Assembly (NCBI GenBank): GCA_030407085.1
Contig: CM059584.1
Location: forward strand, 90,347,501 to 90,411,500
Origin: Trichopria drosophilae
Taxonomy: Eukaryota > Arthropoda > Insecta > Hymenoptera > Diapriidae
Direction of reading: 5' to 3'
Length of the DNA stretch: 64,000 bases
Position 1 is the stretch's first letter. Every line of letters begins with the position of its first letter. The translations under genes were made by a program, and so were the position numbers. This document shows, in pieces, positions 11,918-20,691 of this stretch. Under the pieces are notes generated by a model, which ran no database searches, was not told the DNA's origin, and saw nothing but the letters and a program-made list of their open reading frames with translations.

Positions 11918-12716
11918 TCGAACGCACGCATGGCTGAACGCACTAACGCACGCAGGCATGCACGCACGCACACACAAACGCGCGCACGCACGCACGGATG
12001 GTCGCACTCACGCACACACGCACGCACGCAATGGAGGATGAGTCACGTTTGTTTACGTCTCTCCATGGTGACATATATACAAACTTTCTCTCTCCCTCTC
12101 TCCCCCTCTCTCTCACACGTACACACACGCGCGCTCGAACGCACGCACGGCTGGACGCACTAATGTACGCAGGCATGCACGCACGCACGCACGCACGCAC
12201 GCACATGCATATACTCGTGCGCGTCACACCACACACCTCATTCTATAGGTGACGAAGGGCGACCACGCGCTACCGTGATTCAAGATTGACTAAAGGTTTC
12301 TGGCTGCATCTTCCTACGATCCAGCTCTCTGTCGTGCGTACACGTGCACTTGTTTTGAAATTCAGCACATTCTTCAAAACCATACGTTAAGAAGTATGCT
12401 GTAGACAATATGCTAAACTAATGAAATCTACGTTTGAATAATTAAAACCATTACGTTTTCGTAATTGAAATACTTCATAATTGTCATTAAAATAAACGAA
12501 ATTTATTCAAATCTATTTTTGTGACATATTCTCGACGATTCGTTTTTTTCAATATTTAATTATTAAAGCGTAGAAAATACTACTACACAAATTATAATTT
12601 AATCTGTCTGAAAATAAAAATATTGGATTTCGTTGTATCGATGAAATGATACCTTTCGAGGATTTAATTTACGAGGTGATGAAATAAATAAACACTATTT
12701 ATATATTTAAAATATT
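11740..12716 (+). repeat. Left terminal inverted repeat of the Polinton
   Basis: Pairs with 26057-27140 in reverse complement. The outer 260 bp hold a 38-bp-arm hairpin and CA/CG/TC-rich microsatellite. The inner 460 bp (from about 12250, GTGACGAAGGGCG) are ordinary AT-rich sequence matching the right copy closely. The inner end is AAAATATT at 12716. Length differs from the right copy because the microsatellites differ and the right copy carries extra sequence. Confidence 0.92.
11751..11844. repeat. Left tip hairpin (two 38-bp inverted arms)
   Basis: Arms 11751-11788 and 11807-11844 are reverse complements with a few mismatches, separated by 18 bp. Each arm contains CCATGG, a GTAAACA forkhead-type core (changed in the second arm) and TGACTCA/TGAGTCA, an AP-1-type core. 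A third copy of the motif lies at 12036-12073. The arrangement is mirrored at the right end. Confidence 0.85.
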
Positions 12717-13140
12717 AAATTATTAATATTTTGTATTATTGCACATACAGATCTACATCATTTAACATTACGGTTATCCTTTAGTTAACTTATCAACTAT
12801 CACTATTTTCTATTCATATTTTTGTTTTAGTGTGCAATTTAACAGAGGTTTTATAATTCGTTTAACTTATCAACGATAGGTCGTAAATGCATGAATATAA
12901 ATTCATCGCTGCATCTTTCTATGATCCAGCTATTCGTGCGGTCACGTGCCCTTGTTTTGACATTCAGCACATTTTTCAAAATCACATTTTAGAATATAAC
13001 GTGTTACTGTTTAATTATCTCGGCGACATACTCAGCATGCAGAATTTTGAAGCGTACAATGCAATGCAACTAATATAAAATTTTAAATCGTATATTTTAT
13101 AATTAATGTATCCAGTCTTCATCAGGCACTGATTCGAACC
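12717..13140. promoter_or_regulatory. Spacer between left repeat and first Polinton gene
   Basis: AT-rich, non-coding. It holds the diverged repeat segment described at 12908-12986 and two copies of TTAACTTATCAAC (near 12788 and 12862). As the only sequence between the terminal repeat and the first start codon, it is the likely promoter region for the rightward gene set. I see no certain TATA box. Confidence 0.35.
12908..12986 (+). repeat. Diverged duplicate of an inner segment of the TIR
   Basis: This stretch (GCTGCATCTTTCTATGATCC onward to CATTTTTCAAAATCACA) is a diverged direct copy of 12304-12385 inside the left repeat. It lies 190 bp inside the inner repeat boundary. The open frame that overlaps it (12887-13078) is therefore probably not a gene. 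Confidence 0.75.
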
Positions 13141-14568
13141 ATGTCGAAGCACGAAATTTTAATAGCGACCTTAAACGCCGTTAAAATTGCTTCGAAGTAC
13201 GACGTATGTGTTAGAAAAAGGTGCGATGAGAAATTTTTAAGACAACTGTGCACTTACAGTACGCAGCAAATGTTCAAAATTATTCGCTATATCATTTCTC
13301 ATTGCGGTCCGCGTTTGATTGCAAAAATGTACAACTTAGGTGTATTTCAAAACAGTGAAGTGATATTGACAATCGGTGCGTATCTTCAAAGTAGTGGTTT
13401 AGGTAGCGTACAGTGTCTACACGCATTAATGTGGACTTATAAAACGACACGTGGTAAGTAATAAATCCATCTGTACTAATATTATTCAATTAATTTTTCG
13501 ACCCTTCTAACTGTATGCCGCGCCCACCCACTCTCTTTATGAGGTACTACTCTATACGACAGGTGTTCAGAAGAGGTCCATAACTGAATTTTTATACAAA
13601 AAACGATCATAATATGACTATTGAATTAATTTTTATATTCAAATCGACTTAAATAGATTCAGCATTCTATGCAACCCAAATTTCCGTTTGATAGAGTAAT
13701 GACGAATAAAAAGAAGTTTTCTGTGATTTTACAATTTTTAAAAATATTACTGTTCGGTTTTTTCATACCGGCCACATAATTAATTTTCAACATCTCTGAC
13801 CACCTATTTCTCGAGTAAGCAAACTGAATTTTTAAATGTTGGGTACTAACTAGTAAATAATTAACAGCTCGTCAAAATATGATGGAAGACGTAGAAGGGG
13901 ATCTAGCCATACTTGGGTGCGTGTATGATGATGGAAAAAAAGGTAGAAATTAAAATTCATATATAATATTTGAACGTAAACTTACCTCATCATAAATTAT
14001 TTGTAGCCAACCAAAATACGTGGGGTGAAGACCCAGCGGAAAATGCATTTCTCCTTGCAATCTCTGAAGAGATCATGTATAATAATGTAGTGCAAGGTAA
14101 ACATTTGTATTACAAGTAAAATGTAAACTTAATTCTAGAATATTGATTTATTTATCCATCACGATAGGCGATAGAAATGGTACAATTCACCAGACCACTA
14201 ACGAGCCAGGTACGTCAGGTACCTCTGATACTAACATATTTGAGGATATGTTGAATGGGAGCGACAGCGAGAGTGATGAATGTGATGGAAATACCCGACC
14301 ACATAATAGAGGTAATAAAAGGACTATTTTGATAAATATAACGTTAATATTTTTAAAAATCCTTTTCACTTTTTTGTCCCTGAAGAAGATGAAGATACCG
14401 AAAACGATGACGATACTGATGAAGACGGTTATACCGCCAGTAACATCACTAATCGTCATAGTAGCGGAAATTCTAACAACGTCGGTATCGGTAGTGATAC
14501 TACCCGTACTTATTATGAACGGCTCAAAAATTATTTTATTAGAATATCTCAATGTAAAATTTATAGAT
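13141..14568 (+). CDS. Five-exon Polinton gene for an acidic protein of unknown function
   Basis: Exons proposed by splice signals and phase: 13141-13453, 13868-13942, 14007-14096, 14168-14311 and 14386-14568. Each intron starts with GT (GTAAGT, GTAGAA, GTAAAC, GTAATA) and ends with AG, and each falls in phase 1. Internal exons are 75, 90 and 144 bp, all multiples of three, so skipping any preserves frame. Exon 1 starts at a good ATG (ACCATGT) and encodes about 104 residues of helical-looking, Cys-containing protein (KYDVCVRKRCDEKFLRQLC). The C-terminus is Asp/Glu/Ser-rich (GSDSESDECDG, then DTENDDDTDEDG). I do not recognise a domain. The last exon runs into PolB sequence out of frame, so its true end may have been lost by a deletion near 14500. 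Splicing is inferred from sequence only. Confidence 0.62.
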
Positions 14569-16842
14569 AGTTTAAATTATTTCCACATGCCTCTAGCCGC
14601 GTTGCCTTCTGCATATGGTATACCTGACGCGGAAAAAGGTACATTTCCGCACTTGTTTAACACACCAGAAAACCAAAGTTATATCGGCGAATTACCGGAC
14701 ATACGGTATTATGCACCAGAAGGAATGAATCCAGAAAAGAGAGAGAGGTTTATTACATGGTATCGAGAACAACAACAAAAAGATCGCTTATTTAATTTTC
14801 AAGTAGAAATTGAAAAATATTGTATACAGGATGTAAGAATACTACGGCTAGCATGTATGGCTTTCCGCAAAAACTTTTTAGAGTGTGGTAATGTTTGTCC
14901 TTTCAATGAGTGCTCGACCATTGCATCAACGTGTTTACGTGTTTATAGAAAAAAATTTCTGAAACCTAAACAAATAGGTATTATACCTACAGGTGGCTAC
15001 CGTCGTGCTGACAAGCAGTCGAAAAAAGCATTAGTCTGGTTGTATTGGATGGGGAAGTCCTTAGGACGGCACATACAACACTCTGGCGGTTCTCGTGAAA
15101 AGAGATTACCTGAAGGCATACTCGTAGATGGGTACTGTGTGCCAGATGACGAAAATGTTGAAAGTAACGGTACTGTGGTTCAGTACCATGGCTGCTTTTG
15201 GCACGGATGCCCACGTTGCTATCGTGTGAATAGGAACGTTATTTTGACGTGTACTAATGAAACAATGGATTCACGGTACGAGCGCACACTTTTGACTAGC
15301 GAACGGATTAAAAATGCCCGTTATAGTCTAATTGAGGTTTGGGAGTGTGTATTCGATCATGAGTTAAGTATTAACAGGACAGCAAGACAGTACATAGAAT
15401 CCATCGCATCCGATCTTTTGGCATTCAGACCTTTAGACCCTCGGAACGCTTTTTTCAGTGGTAGAACTGGCAATACTGTTAAGATCTATGATTGTAAAGA
15501 TGGTGAGAAAATAAAATACGTTGATGTCTGCTCGTTATATCCATACATATGTAAAGTAGGGAAATATCCCGTAGGTCATCCGAAATTATATATTGGTCCC
15601 GAAGAATGTAAAAAAGTAGTTGGTAATAATAACGATGTGCGTAAAGTGGATGGCCTAGTTATGTGCAATATTCTACCACCGCAAGATTTGTATCACCCCG
15701 TGTTACCGGTAAAAATGCACGGAAAACTGATGTTTCCGCTATGTCGTACATGTGCCGAACAGCTGTTCCAACATGATTGTCCGCATGAAAACACAGATGA
15801 TCGTATGTTGACAGGTACATGGGTTTCAGATGAAATGGTGAAAGCCGTTGATCTAGGATACACTATTCTAAAAGTATACGAAATTTGGGAATATGAAACC
15901 ACTCGGTATGAACCACATACTCAACAAGGCGGTCTTTTTGCAGAGTATATCGATGAATTCTTCACGCAAAAAATATTGGCATCTGGTTATCCGCCACAAT
16001 GTGTAACAGAAGCCGAAAAAAATGCATATGTATCCGAATTACATCAGTTAAACATGATATTCGATAAAGAGCGCATATGCTACAACGCAGGATTACGTTC
16101 AGTGGCTAAATTATGTCTCAATTCATTATGGGGAAAATTCGGACAACGAGAAAACATGCCGAAAGCTGAGGTAATTTCAGATCCCCAAAAATTATCAGAA
16201 TTACTTAATAATCCGGAAATCACTGTGCAAGGACTACTGCCCGTTAACGACGAAAAATTATACGTAAATTGGTGCTACAAAGATGACGCCATAATTGCGT
16301 CACCTGCAGCAAGCGTTGTAGTTGCTGCTTATACCACTGCACAAGCCCGGTTGAAATTATACAGTTATTTAGAGAAATTACAAATGCGTGTTTTGTATTA
16401 TGACACAGATTCCGTCATTTATGTCAGTATGGACGGCAGCGGCGAATATGAACCACCGATAGGGTCTATGTTGGGCGAGCCTACGGATGAATTGGCAAAG
16501 GAACCCTCAGGTTCGTATATCTCGTCATTTATATCAGGCGGTCCAAAATTTTACGCATATAAGATTTATTCACCCAACAAATGCGCAAAATATGTTCAGA
16601 AGGTTAAAGGTATTTCTTTAAATTACGCGAATAGTAAGAAAATAAAATTCGAGACAATACGCGAAATGATCATTGGTAATGTCGACGAGATAACTGTAAC
16701 TAATCAGTCAATAAGGCGGACAAAATTCCACGAGGTACTGACTAGAAAGGAGCAAAAATCTTGTAAACCAATTTATCATAAACGTAGATTTGTAAGTTTA
16801 GATCGTAGTTACCCATACGGTTATAAAAAAGAATTTTCATGA
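14515..16842 (+). CDS. Protein-primed family B DNA polymerase (PolB), N-terminus missing
   Basis: Recognisable Polinton PolB begins at about 14515 (MNGSKIILLEY, FIDSLNYFHMPL) and runs to 16842. It replicates the element from protein-primed ends in related viruses. Visible motifs: exonuclease III (YCIQDVRIL), polymerase motif A (DVCSLYPYI), motif B (KLCLNSLWGKFG) and motif C (YYDTDSVIYV). Cysteine/histidine pairs (CRTCAEQLFQHDCPH) may bind zinc. Exonuclease motifs I and II, which should lie about 200-300 residues upstream, are absent. The open frame to 14143 is only an out-of-frame reading of the upstream acidic gene. A deletion joining the two genes near 14500 is the simplest reading. The polymerase core is otherwise open and uninterrupted. 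Confidence 0.93.
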   Translation: MNGSKIILLEYLNVKFIDSLNYFHMPLAALPSAYGIPDAEKGTFPHLFNTPENQSYIGELPDIRYYAPEGMNPEKRERFITWYREQQQKDRLFNFQVEIEKYCIQDVRILRLACMAFRKNFLECGNVCPFNECSTIASTCLRVYRKKFLKPKQIGIIPTGGYRRADKQSKKALVWLYWMGKSLGRHIQHSGGSREKRLPEGILVDGYCVPDDENVESNGTVVQYHGCFWHGCPRCYRVNRNVILTCTNETMDSRYERTLLTSERIKNARYSLIEVWECVFDHELSINRTARQYIESIASDLLAFRPLDPRNAFFSGRTGNTVKIYDCKDGEKIKYVDVCSLYPYICKVGKYPVGHPKLYIGPEECKKVVGNNNDVRKVDGLVMCNILPPQDLYHPVLPVKMHGKLMFPLCRTCAEQLFQHDCPHENTDDRMLTGTWVSDEMVKAVDLGYTILKVYEIWEYETTRYEPHTQQGGLFAEYIDEFFTQKILASGYPPQCVTEAEKNAYVSELHQLNMIFDKERICYNAGLRSVAKLCLNSLWGKFGQRENMPKAEVISDPQKLSELLNNPEITVQGLLPVNDEKLYVNWCYKDDAIIASPAASVVVAAYTTAQARLKLYSYLEKLQMRVLYYDTDSVIYVSMDGSGEYEPPIGSMLGEPTDELAKEPSGSYISSFISGGPKFYAYKIYSPNKCAKYVQKVKGISLNYANSKKIKFETIREMIIGNVDEITVTNQSIRRTKFHEVLTRKEQKSCKPIYHKRRFVSLDRSYPYGYKKEFS

Positions 16843-17244
16843 GAACAGCATTGAATAAATTATGCTTAATATTTTTTGGCATAGCATTATTAATAATCTG
16901 TACCTTATTTCTGTCTTTATAAATTACTGGTGAACATGTTTGAGAGAATGGTAGCGGTCCTATAATTTTAATTGAAAAACTCCAAGTTATCATCATGATT
17001 GAAAAGGGAAAGCTTTTAAAGCACAATCATTCCGTTAACTTGCACATTTGTGACTTGATGGAAAATTCGTAGAGTCATATTAGTCGTATCTAACTGTAAC
17101 GTGATATCATTCCCAATGCACATTTTACCGTCATCGATAATGGTCTTATTAACGTACACATTTCAAACCCAGTATCTGTAGACATGTTGAGACCTGCTAT
17201 GAGAAGAGACGATTTTTAATATATATATTAGAACAGTTTGGATT
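16843..17244. other. Gap between PolB and ATPase
   Basis: About 400 bp without a plus-strand gene. On the minus strand, 17016-17162 is open for 48 codons (contains MCIGNDITLQLDTTNM and ends VNGMIVL), preceded directly by a stop. It may be the last exon of a lost minus-strand gene or chance. The rest is AT-rich. Confidence 0.3.
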
Positions 17245-17898
17245 ATGATGTTAGTATTCATCATGGACATCTGTTGGAAGCATCCATGGACATCAATGAT
17301 TTGTGGCCCTACAGGGTGTGGTAAAACCATATTTGTTAAAAGATTTCTGCAATACATCGATCATATGAGTGATACACAGTTTAGCCGTATAATTTTGTAC
17401 TATTCTGAATGGCAACCTACCTACCAAGAGTTAGGATGCGAGATTGAATTTAGGGAGGGACTGCCTAACAGCAGTCATTATGAAAACGATCCTCGTCCTA
17501 AACTTTTGATTATCGATGATTTGATGCGGGAATCTTCTAGTGACGGGGCAATTGTAGGTCTTTTCACAAAGGGTAGTCATCATAGGAATCTGAGTGTTAT
17601 ATTTATCACTCAAAATTTATTTCATCAGGGTAAAGGCCAACGGGATATATCTCTCAATGCAAATTATATTGTTGTCTTTAAAAATCCGCGGGATAAGGCT
17701 CAAATTGGGCATTTAGCACGACAGGTATGTCCGGAAAATACGCGATTCGTCCAAGAGTGCTACTTTGATGCTACATCCCAACCACACGGATACATTCTTC
17801 TTGATTTAAAACAGTCTACACCCGACAATGTACGATTTCGTACTTGTATTTTTCCGGACGATGATTATCACTATGTTTACGTGCAAAAAAATACATAA
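17245..17898 (+). CDS. FtsK/HerA-type genome-packaging ATPase
   Basis: 217 residues with Walker A GPTGCGKT at about residues 21-28 and Walker B LLIIDDLM about 70 residues later, followed by a sensor-like segment (VIFITQNLFH). This is the A32-like packaging ATPase found in Polintons and their viral relatives. It would translocate element DNA into the capsid. The length fits the family. The start used is the first of two adjacent ATGs and leaves only about 20 residues before Walker A, which is normal for this family. It lies 402 bp after PolB and 43 bp before the next gene. No lesion is visible. Confidence 0.92.
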   Translation: MMLVFIMDICWKHPWTSMICGPTGCGKTIFVKRFLQYIDHMSDTQFSRIILYYSEWQPTYQELGCEIEFREGLPNSSHYENDPRPKLLIIDDLMRESSSDGAIVGLFTKGSHHRNLSVIFITQNLFHQGKGQRDISLNANYIVVFKNPRDKAQIGHLARQVCPENTRFVQECYFDATSQPHGYILLDLKQSTPDNVRFRTCIFPDDDYHYVYVQKNT

Positions 17899-17941
17899 AA
17901 GGTTATACAACACATAATCTAATTCCAGTAGTACACGAGTA

Positions 17942-18292
17942 ATGGCAAAGAAAACACGCGTACCGATCAGCGGTAAGGATTCTGACATATTGAGAGCGTT
18001 ATACCATCTTGACGCGCGTCAAAGACGGTCGGTGCTACAATATGCTAATCGTAATTTAGTAACACGTATCTGCGAAATAGCGCTGAATGTTTTGCGGGGT
18101 AACGTACACCTTAGTAAGATACATAAAGAAAAACTACGCAAATACGCCACAACTCTTAGAAAACTATCTAACCCTCACACTTCGCTCGGATCTAGAAAAC
18201 GCATTATTATACAGCGTGGTGGTTTTCTACCAGCGCTTCTGGCACCGATACTCGGCACACTTTTAGCAGGCGTTATCAATAACGTTGTGTAG
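17942..18292 (+). CDS. Small basic Polinton protein with hydrophobic C-terminus
   Basis: 116 residues, rich in Lys/Arg, ending in a hydrophobic glycine-containing segment (RGGFLPALLAPILGTLLAGV) that could be an amphipathic or membrane-active helix. Small basic proteins of this type recur next to the ATPase in animal Polintons and have been compared with adenovirus core or pX/pVI-like proteins. The exact function is not established. ATG at 17942 is the first start after the ATPase stop. The gene ends 19 bp before the next ATG. A virion role in DNA condensation or membrane disruption is inference. Confidence 0.7.
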   Translation: MAKKTRVPISGKDSDILRALYHLDARQRRSVLQYANRNLVTRICEIALNVLRGNVHLSKIHKEKLRKYATTLRKLSNPHTSLGSRKRIIIQRGGFLPALLAPILGTLLAGVINNVV

Positions 18293-18311
18293 TGTGGAAT
18301 ACGCACGAAAG

Positions 18312-18833
18312 ATGATTTTAGTACCTCAAGAGCTCGCTAGTGAGCTACAAAAGAACAATATAATACATAAAACTTCTCAGACACCTTGCACGGTAATTAG
18401 TAGGCTTGACACCGATATGAGCGAAATTTTGAACTCACCAACATATGATCAGCGTGAAAAATGGTATCGATATAGCCAAGTTTTACAACGGTATTTATAT
18501 TTTAAAGACTCTGTCGATAAAAATAAACTGTTTGAACGTAACTCAGAGAAACAAAATGATATTAACGAGTGGAATAAAAAGCAAGATACAACTGTTGAAG
18601 AAGTACAAAAGGATTACAGTGGGACTTTAATACATTTATCAAGTAACGGAGAATATTTTGTGGAAACCGTACCCAAGAAATTTCGTTCGAAAGCACAACA
18701 ACTGATCAACCATTTACGTGCCACGAGCATGTTTCGGTGGAATAGTCGTGGTGAAATCGTGATAGATGGAGATACTATCCATGGTACCAACATTATCGAC
18801 ATGTTGAATGATGCTATGAGCGGTGCCGCGTGA
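18312..18833 (+). CDS. Conserved Polinton protein, function unknown (173 aa)
   Basis: The first ATG is at 18312 (MILVPQELASEL), giving 173 residues. The frame is open further upstream only through non-ATG codons. The protein is charged with probable coiled-coil character in the middle (QREKWYRYSQVLQRYLYF, then ERNSEKQNDINEW) and a compact C-terminal part (TVPKKFRSKAQQLINHLR, then GEIVIDGDTIHGTNI). I recognise it as one of the recurrent uncharacterised proteins of animal Polintons, placed between the small basic gene and the PLA2 gene. No enzyme motif is visible. It is intact. A structural or scaffolding role would fit the neighbours but is inference. Confidence 0.65.
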   Translation: MILVPQELASELQKNNIIHKTSQTPCTVISRLDTDMSEILNSPTYDQREKWYRYSQVLQRYLYFKDSVDKNKLFERNSEKQNDINEWNKKQDTTVEEVQKDYSGTLIHLSSNGEYFVETVPKKFRSKAQQLINHLRATSMFRWNSRGEIVIDGDTIHGTNIIDMLNDAMSGAA

Positions 18834-19143
18834 GTTTATTGGTAATAAACGCGTTTGGCACGAGATCGTTAATCCCACTGATGATAAGTCGTCGTGTAGT
18901 ACAGTTAGACGCGCACCTCGTGAAGGGACACATAATCCTAAGAGATTGTTATTCACCGTATCATCTACTTCATCAGCTGGTGCGGGTAGTTTACATAGTA
19001 GTGACGACAACGACGAGAACAAAGAAACTAAATCTAAACGTAAGAAGTTAATACCACAGTCAAGACAGATCTTAGCTTGGCATCGAATGGATGCTCGACT
19101 ACGAAAAGGAAAAAGTCTGTCAGTTTCAAAGGGACACCGCTAA
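18823..19143 (+). CDS. N-terminal part of the PLA2 gene, in a separate frame and lacking an ATG
   Basis: Open from 18820 with GTG at 18823 and no in-frame ATG until its last few codons. It overlaps the previous gene by 11 bp. It encodes a low-complexity Ser/Asp-rich stretch (SSTSSAGAGSLHSSDDNDEN) and a basic nuclear-localisation-like cluster (KSKRKKLIPQ). The PLA2 domain follows in another frame, open from 19044. The likely explanation is one gene whose start codon has mutated and which has a one-base indel between about 19044 and 19140. Alternatives are a programmed frameshift or unrecognised splicing. Confidence 0.55.
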   Translation: MPREFIGNKRVWHEIVNPTDDKSSCSTVRRAPREGTHNPKRLLFTVSSTSSAGAGSLHSSDDNDENKETKSKRKKLIPQSRQILAWHRMDARLRKGKSLSVSKGHR

Positions 19144-19595
19144 CATTTACAAAAAGTATACTAGACAATGTTATCGATTCAATCCCTTTTGAATTACATA
19201 TACCAGGTTATAGATTTTGTGGTCCTGGAACCCATCTTCTAGAAAGATTAGAACGTGGAGAAAAGGGTATAAACCCATTGGACGATGCGTGTCGTATCCA
19301 TGATATTGCTTACTCTGACGGTATAACAAATCGCCACAAAGCTGACGAAAAGTTGGCGAAAACAGCGTTTTCTCGTATGCTTGCAGACACTGCCTCAGTA
19401 GATGAGAAAACTGCAGCGGCTGTAACTGCTTGTTGTATGGTTAGTAAGATCGCCTTCGAAAAAATATTTTCACGTATAAAAACATCTATAAATATATCTA
19501 GAAAACGTTTAAAATGCCAATCGAGGAAGAAACATAGTAAAACATTACCCATTGATAAGAACCCCCAAAAGAATGGTAAAAAAGAAAATGAATGA
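19044..19595 (+). CDS. Phospholipase A2-domain virion protein (frameshifted)
   Basis: The frame is open from 19044 and has no ATG before the domain, so it must be reached from the upstream frame. It contains a PLA2 calcium-loop motif (YRFCGPGTHL) and the catalytic His-Asp helix (DDACRIHDIAYSD), with both key residues present. A further helix with paired cysteines (TACCMV) and a basic tail (RKRLKCQSRKKHSK) follow. In parvovirus VP1 and in adintovirus-type elements such domains are thought to breach endosomal membranes during entry. Here the domain sits between a conserved structural protein and the integrase, whose start lies inside its 3' end. The domain is intact although the gene is disrupted. 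Confidence 0.85.
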   Translation, partial: EVNTTVKTDLSLASNGCSTTKRKKSVSFKGTPLTFTKSILDNVIDSIPFELHIPGYRFCGPGTHLLERLERGEKGINPLDDACRIHDIAYSDGITNRHKADEKLAKTAFSRMLADTASVDEKTAAAVTACCMVSKIAFEKIFSRIKTSINISRKRLKCQSRKKHSKTLPIDKNPQKNGKKENE

Positions 19596-20691
19596 TATTC
19601 TTCAGGGGATCTATTATGAACCCTCGCATCCGTCTGCGTATATAGGTTCAGCTCGCAAACTACATCAAACGACAAATAAAAATTATCAATACAATCAAAT
19701 ATCTGAGTGGCTTGAGGGTCAAGAAGCTTATAACCAACATCGACGTACACGCCGTGTATTTCTTTGACGCTCTTATAACGTGCGAAATATTGACGACGTC
19801 TGGGAGGCTGATTTAATGGATGTACGTTCTATCAAGTCTTATAATAAAAACAATACTTACCTGCTAGTAGTTATAGATTCGTTAAGTAAATATGCATGGG
19901 TCGAACCCATAATCGACAAAACATCCAAAAGTATTAGAAAAGTAGTACATTTTGAGTACATTTTAGCCCGAAGTGATAATAGAAAACCCGTATCCCTACA
20001 GAGTGATAAAGGAAAAGAGTTTATCGGTCGTGATATGCAGGATTTATTGAAGTCTGCTAATATAATCTACAGATCTGTTCGTAACCCGGACATTAAAGCC
20101 AGTATTGTCGAGCGCTTTATAAGAACTCTTAAGGAGAAACTGTGGCGGTATTTCACACATAAAAATACCCGTCGCTATATTGACGTTTTACAGTCTATCG
20201 TCACATCTTATAATAATTCTAAACATTCAGGTACCAATATGGTACCCGCTCTAATTAATTGGTACAATGCTGCAGAAGCGCGCGAAAATCTCATTCGTCG
20301 TTATAGCGTTTTCAAACGGCCACCGAAAGTCCCTAAATATAGAGTTGGTGATTTAGTCCGTGTCAGTCGTGCAAAGAATGTCTTTGCAAAAGGTTACGAG
20401 GGTGGCTGGACAATAGAACCATTCAAAATTACACGTATATCAAATACACGTCAACCGTTAGTTTATATCATTGAAGATCTACAAGGAGAAGAAATCGACG
20501 GTTTCTTTTACGAAGAAGAATTAAGTCGTGTCCAGAAAAACGTGGATACAGAAGTTTTCGTAGTTGAAAAAATTCTAAAAACTGCCGGTACCGGTAGGAG
20601 GAAACGATATTACGTACACTGGTTGGGGTATCCTGATAAGTTTAATTCCTGGATTCGTGCAGAAAATTTAAAAATTCGTGATGAAGGATGA
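19573..20691 (+). pseudogene. Polinton integrase with chromodomain, one nonsense codon
   Basis: Retroviral-type integrase that would insert the element. The N-terminal helper region (SARKLHQTTNKNYQYNQISE, WLEGQEAY) is followed by an in-frame TGA at 19765-19767, after which the same frame continues. The catalytic triad is visible: D in WEADLMDV, D in LQSDKGKEF and E in SIVERFIRTLKEK. The C-terminus has an SH3-like region (VPKYRVGDLVRVSR) and a chromodomain (VVEKILKTAG ... YYVHWLGYPDKFNSWI). Start candidates are ATGs at 19573 and 19588. The reading frame past the stop could produce a shorter protein only from a later start. The 3' end overlaps the penton gene by 11 bp. Confidence 0.93.

Noticed and set aside
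11778..12252. Several overlapping open frames in both strands rich in His/Thr/Arg or Cys/Val
   Set aside because: Translations of CA, CG and TC microsatellite in the left terminal repeat, not genes.
12887..13078. 63-codon open frame at the Polinton left side
   Set aside because: It overlaps a diverged copy of a TIR segment, which explains the openness; no protein features.
14143..14514. PolB open frame extended upstream to 14143 (hydrophobic N-terminus)
   Set aside because: The first 120 codons are an out-of-frame reading of an intron and an acidic exon of the preceding gene. Recognisable PolB starts near 14515.
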